A DNA stretch of 26,517 bases from an uncultured Acetatifactor sp. GTDB lineage: Bacteria; Bacillota; Clostridia; Lachnospirales; Lachnospiraceae. Made by a program: the position numbers and the translations under genes. The stretch lies in assembly GCA_934402375.1 (NCBI GenBank), contig CAKRUB010000036.1:1-26517 (forward strand), in the 5' to 3' direction. The notes beneath the pieces are model-generated. The model ran no database searches and was not told where the DNA came from. It saw nothing but the letters and a program-made list of their open reading frames with translations. Of this stretch, positions 23,795 to 26,517 are shown piece after piece; positions within the stretch are counted from its first letter, which is position 1, and each line of letters opens with the position of its first letter.

Positions 23795-24367
23795 ATGGAC
23801 AGCAAGAAGTTTGGAGAATTTATAGCAACAATTAGGAAAGAGAAGGGGTGGACGCAGGCAGAACTGGCAGAGAAAATAAGTGTAACAGATAAAGCGGTTT
23901 CACGGTGGGAACGGGGATTGGGTTTTCCGGATATTAACACCATAAAACCGTTGGCCGATGTATTGGAGGTTAGTGTATTAGAAATAATGCAGTCAGAAAG
24001 AGAACCCAAAGAAGAAATATCAGCGGATAAAGCTACGGAGGTATTGGACAATGTTATTAGTCTGGTAGTTCATCAACGACAAATTGAGAGAAGAAATATT
24101 ATTATTAGCGTTGTATCCGTTACATCCGTTGTATTGCTGATTTTTTTAATTGATCTAATGCAGTGGGAGGCATTTGTTTTTGTATGTATGCCTTTTATAT
24201 TTTGGGGAATTGGAATTGTACTGATTGCTCTTTCCATTCATAGGCGCAGGATGAAATTAAGCTATTATGTTACGCTAATATTAGGAATATTTGCATTGCT
24301 ATTTCCAGTCGTAATCTGTCTGTTATTGCTTTTTGCGTTTGCGCTTGGAGGACCTATAGCGAATTGA
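23795..24367 (+). CDS. XRE-family regulator with three TM helices
   Basis: This 190-residue protein has an N-terminal XRE/Cro helix-turn-helix (about 6-62; WTQAELAEKISVTDKAVSRW). The VTDKAVSRWERGLGFPDI stretch is the usual form in Firmicutes with fused membrane parts. A linker follows, then three TM helices at about 101-121, 126-147 and 157-184. A DNA-binding domain tied to the membrane suggests that it senses something at the envelope, perhaps the small membrane proteins encoded with it. The start follows GAGGAGG. It is the first gene of a five-gene run on the plus strand and is probably autoregulatory. Confidence 0.88.
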   Translation: MDSKKFGEFIATIRKEKGWTQAELAEKISVTDKAVSRWERGLGFPDINTIKPLADVLEVSVLEIMQSEREPKEEISADKATEVLDNVISLVVHQRQIERRNIIISVVSVTSVVLLIFLIDLMQWEAFVFVCMPFIFWGIGIVLIALSIHRRRMKLSYYVTLILGIFALLFPVVICLLLLFAFALGGPIAN

Positions 24368-24404
24368 GGAAAGGAGGATTGAAGTTGATAGGGTATTATT
24401 TACA

Positions 24405-24602
24405 GTGGTAGCATATTTGCCTGTCATATCGGGAGCATTAGGAATAGGGTTTTTAAGTGCTTATTTATACAACAGAGTCATTAGGAAAAAGTTCATACCC
24501 AATTTCTTAATTATCGGATGTGTAGGCATAGGAATTTTTCTTCTTGTTGTCTGTGCTATTTTTCTTGCGGGTCTGTTGGGATTAGGACCAGTGCCTAACT
24601 AA
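24405..24602 (+). CDS. Small membrane protein with two TM helices
   Basis: This protein has 65 residues from a GTG at 24405 and two TM segments (about 3-23 and 33-60) separated by a basic RVIRKK loop. The start is uncertain: a strong AAAGGAGG at 24370-24377 lies too far from the GTG. The in-frame sequence between them (IEVDRVLFT) has no ATG, GTG or TTG, and the well-spaced TTG at 24385 is in another frame. Either an ATT start is used or the 5' end has mutated. It is 37 bases after the XRE gene. No family is recognised. Confidence 0.55.
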   Translation: MVAYLPVISGALGIGFLSAYLYNRVIRKKFIPNFLIIGCVGIGIFLLVVCAIFLAGLLGLGPVPN

Positions 24603-24648
24603 TATAACAGCGCAGATTGTGTTTCAGAATAAAAGGAGGATAAGTCTG

Positions 24649-25497
24649 ATGAAGAACTATATTAAAAGAGCAACAGTAATCTTAAGTTTAGTAATGGCTA
24701 TGAGCGTGCCGGTAAACGTACATGCAGAAGAATACAGCGGTGAACCGACTGAAGAAGGTGTGTATATTGCGATTACAGGTGAAACAGAAGATTTTTACTC
24801 AAACGAGGATATATACAATGCTTCTATCTCTATGTATGACAGCGAAGCCTTGGCCTTATATAATCAGTATCTTGAGCAGGCACCTGCCAGCATATCTGAA
24901 GGCGAAGATTTTGCAGTAGCAACTTTAGAAGGATTCACACAATATGCTGTTGAAGAAGGAATCATCGAAGATACTGTTGAACAGCGTGCTGCTATTACAA
25001 AGGCAGTAGTCAGGGCAGAGTTCAAATTAGTTGTAGCGGGTGGAAATGTTTTAGGATATACCGCTGCAGCAACACTGTTGAACCATTCATTACAGGATAA
25101 TCCCAGTAATTTATCTTATGGTTCCACAACGGATATGGCAAAACAGATTGCGGGTTCAACAGAGTGCACAACGATAGTAAATCAGTTTAAGTCGGATGTT
25201 ACCGGAACAAATTATGTAAGGAAGACGAACTCCGGAACAACGACGCTGAACAGCACAACAGATTTACATTTGGCATATAATAATGTCAATTATTCCGCCA
25301 TTGGTGTGAAATCAAATGGGAAATGGACATTAACGATTACTTTTACGGATACATATGATTTTGATGCACAGAGCTGGAAGAATGCAATGACAGACAATGC
25401 GCTGGTTACAATTCTCAATAACTATGCAGCTTATGCACAGTCAATCGGAGCAATCGTTCCGTATAATGTGACTGTGACAGTACAAACAACATTTTAG
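24649..25497 (+). CDS. Secreted protein of unknown function
   Basis: This 282-residue protein starts at the ATG at 24649, chosen for the AAAGGAGG nine bases upstream (a frame-opening ATG ten codons earlier has none). It has a clear signal peptide (MKNYIKRATVILSLVMAMSV) with probable cleavage after VHA at residue 26. The mature part begins acidic and then has a helical, partly hydrophobic segment (about 120-165; KAVVRAEFKLVVAGGNVLGY). A Thr/Asn-rich, beta-looking C-terminal half follows, with VKSNGKWTLTITFTDTYDF near the middle. There is one Cys, so no disulphide, and no wall anchor. I do not recognise the family. It is in tight order with another secreted protein (11 bases). Confidence 0.82.
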   Translation: MKNYIKRATVILSLVMAMSVPVNVHAEEYSGEPTEEGVYIAITGETEDFYSNEDIYNASISMYDSEALALYNQYLEQAPASISEGEDFAVATLEGFTQYAVEEGIIEDTVEQRAAITKAVVRAEFKLVVAGGNVLGYTAAATLLNHSLQDNPSNLSYGSTTDMAKQIAGSTECTTIVNQFKSDVTGTNYVRKTNSGTTTLNSTTDLHLAYNNVNYSAIGVKSNGKWTLTITFTDTYDFDAQSWKNAMTDNALVTILNNYAAYAQSIGAIVPYNVTVTVQTTF

Positions 25498-25508
25498 GAG
25501 GAAAAGTA

Positions 25509-26078
25509 ATGGGTAAGAAAGTTAATAGAGCAATAGTGCTGATGATGGCAATATCATTGCTTTTAGGTAGCGTTACGGCATATGCCGCTGAAAACCAAGA
25601 ACCTGCTATAGAAGAAGTTGAATTGCAGGCACAGAATGCGTCATCTGGACGCGAACTGGTTGATGTGATATATTTCCAAGTATCCGGAGAGGAGGTTACA
25701 TTTTCTGACGAGCCAATAGACAGTAGTGTGACAACATATCAGAGCGATAATGTGATAACAGGCTCGATCAATTATTATTATGACGGGATGGATAGTCAAA
25801 ACAGACCCGGATATACAGTTGAAGCAACAATGATTTCTTCTAATCTCAACATCTCATCAAGTAATTTGATGACGAAAGCAGAGGGTGTTTCTGATTGGCA
25901 TGAAAATGAAGTAAACCACTATACTGGAAAAGTGGCGGTAAATACACGTTCTTACATATACACCAACAACCCTCCGGCTAATCCTTATTGTGAAGTAAAG
26001 CTGTATGTGACCGATAGTGAAGACTTTGAAATATATATTGGCTACACAAAATTGCAGGACGCAATGGAAAGGAAATAG
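25509..26078 (+). CDS. Second secreted protein of unknown function
   Basis: This 189-residue protein has a signal peptide (MGKKVNRAIVLMMAISLLLG) and probable cleavage after AYA at residue 26. The mature 163 residues start acidic and Gln-rich and then look like a small beta-sandwich (ITGSINYYYDGM, GYTVEATMISS, CEVKLYVTDSEDFEIYIGYT). It has no wall anchor, one Cys and no catalytic motif. The start follows TAGGAGG. It lies 11 bases after the preceding secreted protein and is surely co-translated with it. The pairing suggests two parts of one extracellular complex, but this is inference. Confidence 0.82.
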   Translation: MGKKVNRAIVLMMAISLLLGSVTAYAAENQEPAIEEVELQAQNASSGRELVDVIYFQVSGEEVTFSDEPIDSSVTTYQSDNVITGSINYYYDGMDSQNRPGYTVEATMISSNLNISSSNLMTKAEGVSDWHENEVNHYTGKVAVNTRSYIYTNNPPANPYCEVKLYVTDSEDFEIYIGYTKLQDAMERK

Positions 26079-26127
26079 TCACCAAATAATATTATTTGAT
26101 AAAGATAGTTGAAATCGAGGAATGATA

Positions 26128-26385
26128 GTGAAAAAAATAAAAGTGTGTAGCATTATACTCACTGTGCTGAGTGTGATTGGCATCTGTTTATCAATCATAA
26201 AACTGATAGCGCAATATAATGGATTTGCCATTCTGAAGCATTCAGGAGGAGCAAACGGTTGGTTCGTGGCAGTTAAGGCAAGTGATAGTTTCTTGATTTA
26301 TATAGTAACTTTTGTACTTGCATTGTTCAGCGTAGCGCTATGGCTGTTATACAAGAAAAAAAAGGATCAACAGAGAGAATCGTAG
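26128..26385 (+). CDS. Small two-TM membrane protein
   Basis: This protein has 85 residues from a GTG at 26128, which sits seven bases after GAGG; an ATG two codons earlier (26122) is open but only one base from that site. TM helices lie at about 6-27 and 52-75, with a Gly-rich outside loop (KHSGGANGWFVAV) and a basic cytosolic tail (KKKKDQQRES). It is the last gene of the XRE operon, 49 bases after the second secreted protein. No family is recognised; the size and topology would suit an immunity or accessory protein for the secreted pair, but nothing in the sequence proves that. Confidence 0.7.
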   Translation: MKKIKVCSIILTVLSVIGICLSIIKLIAQYNGFAILKHSGGANGWFVAVKASDSFLIYIVTFVLALFSVALWLLYKKKKDQQRES

Positions 26386-26403
26386 AAAATTGTATGATAG
26401 TTG

Positions 26404-26517
26404 CTATGTTTGTGTAAAGGGTGTCATGTAAGGAAATGTTTCTTTCCTCCATAACGCTACTTCCATTTTGAGAGGGCTACCCATAATTATAGGTAGCCCT
26501 CTCAGACTGTAGACAAA
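26404..26517 (-). other. Partial second copy of the RNA / micro-ORF motif at the right edge
   Basis: The 16 bases at the edge (26502-26517) match 23349-23364 with one difference. On the minus strand both read TTTGTCTACA, one variable base, then TCTGA, and a perfect hairpin follows in each case (here GAGAGGGCTACC / GGTAGCCCTCTC, 26470-26503). A frame enters from the edge and runs 37 codons (FVYSLRGLPIIMGSPLK...) to a TAG at 26404. This corresponds in phase to the micro-ORF at 23290-23427. The rest of the copy lies outside the window. Confidence 0.4.

Overview
The window looks like a chromosomal segment of a gut-type Clostridia bacterium, most likely Lachnospiraceae. This is inferred from family content (DUF3048 lipoprotein, DUF3810 protein, PF14196-type hydrolase, GH127 enzyme, H-Q-T-K-T-P type histidine kinase beside an FtsX-type ABC transporter), strong AGGAGG-type ribosome binding sites and moderate GC in the core genes. 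No rRNA, tRNA or CRISPR array was seen.

Regions: (1) 1-840: the 3' end of an unknown gene, then an IS200/IS605-type element whose tnpA is broken by a one-base frameshift. (2) 843-6735, minus strand: an operon-like run MATE transporter > DUF3810 protein > DMT transporter, then a DUF3048 lipoprotein and an HD-domain protein. (3) 6767-11200, minus strand: PspC-domain peptide, LTA-synthase-like membrane enzyme with a small upstream partner, and enolase (eno) with its own promoter and terminator. (4) 11247-11912, minus: an L-2-amino-thiazoline-4-carboxylate hydrolase-family protein, with a perfect palindrome over its presumed promoter. (5) 12030-17195, plus: a two-component system (OmpR-type regulator plus single-TM kinase) followed by an ABC ATPase and a large FtsX-type permease, a typical self-regulated antimicrobial-peptide or envelope-stress module. 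(6) 17190-17472: an intergenic repeat region. (7) 17409-20284: an AraC-family regulator divergent from a GH127 beta-L-arabinofuranosidase-like enzyme, with two direct half-sites 21 bp apart between them. (8) 20335-23583: a scarred region on the minus strand holding a three-gene operon of small membrane proteins (two with N-terminal zinc ribbons), gene fragments, a decayed ToxN/AbiQ-like toxin, and a compact promoter / short RNA / terminator / hairpin / micro-ORF module. (9) 23740-26385, plus, visibly AT-richer: an operon encoding a membrane-linked XRE regulator, two small membrane proteins and two secreted proteins that I do not recognise.

The best candidates for undescribed biology are in the last 6 kb. 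One is the XRE / secreted-protein operon, bracketed by two same-orientation copies of a conserved 16-base motif plus hairpin. The other is the minus-strand RNA / micro-ORF / broken-toxin module next to it, which resembles the layout of a type III toxin-antitoxin locus (promoter, RNA, terminator, toxin) but has no tandem antitoxin repeats. A 26-bp stretch of the toxin sequence recurs 2.6 kb away inside another damaged gene, which points to repeated recombination here. All functional statements come from reading motifs and layout; no database search was possible.
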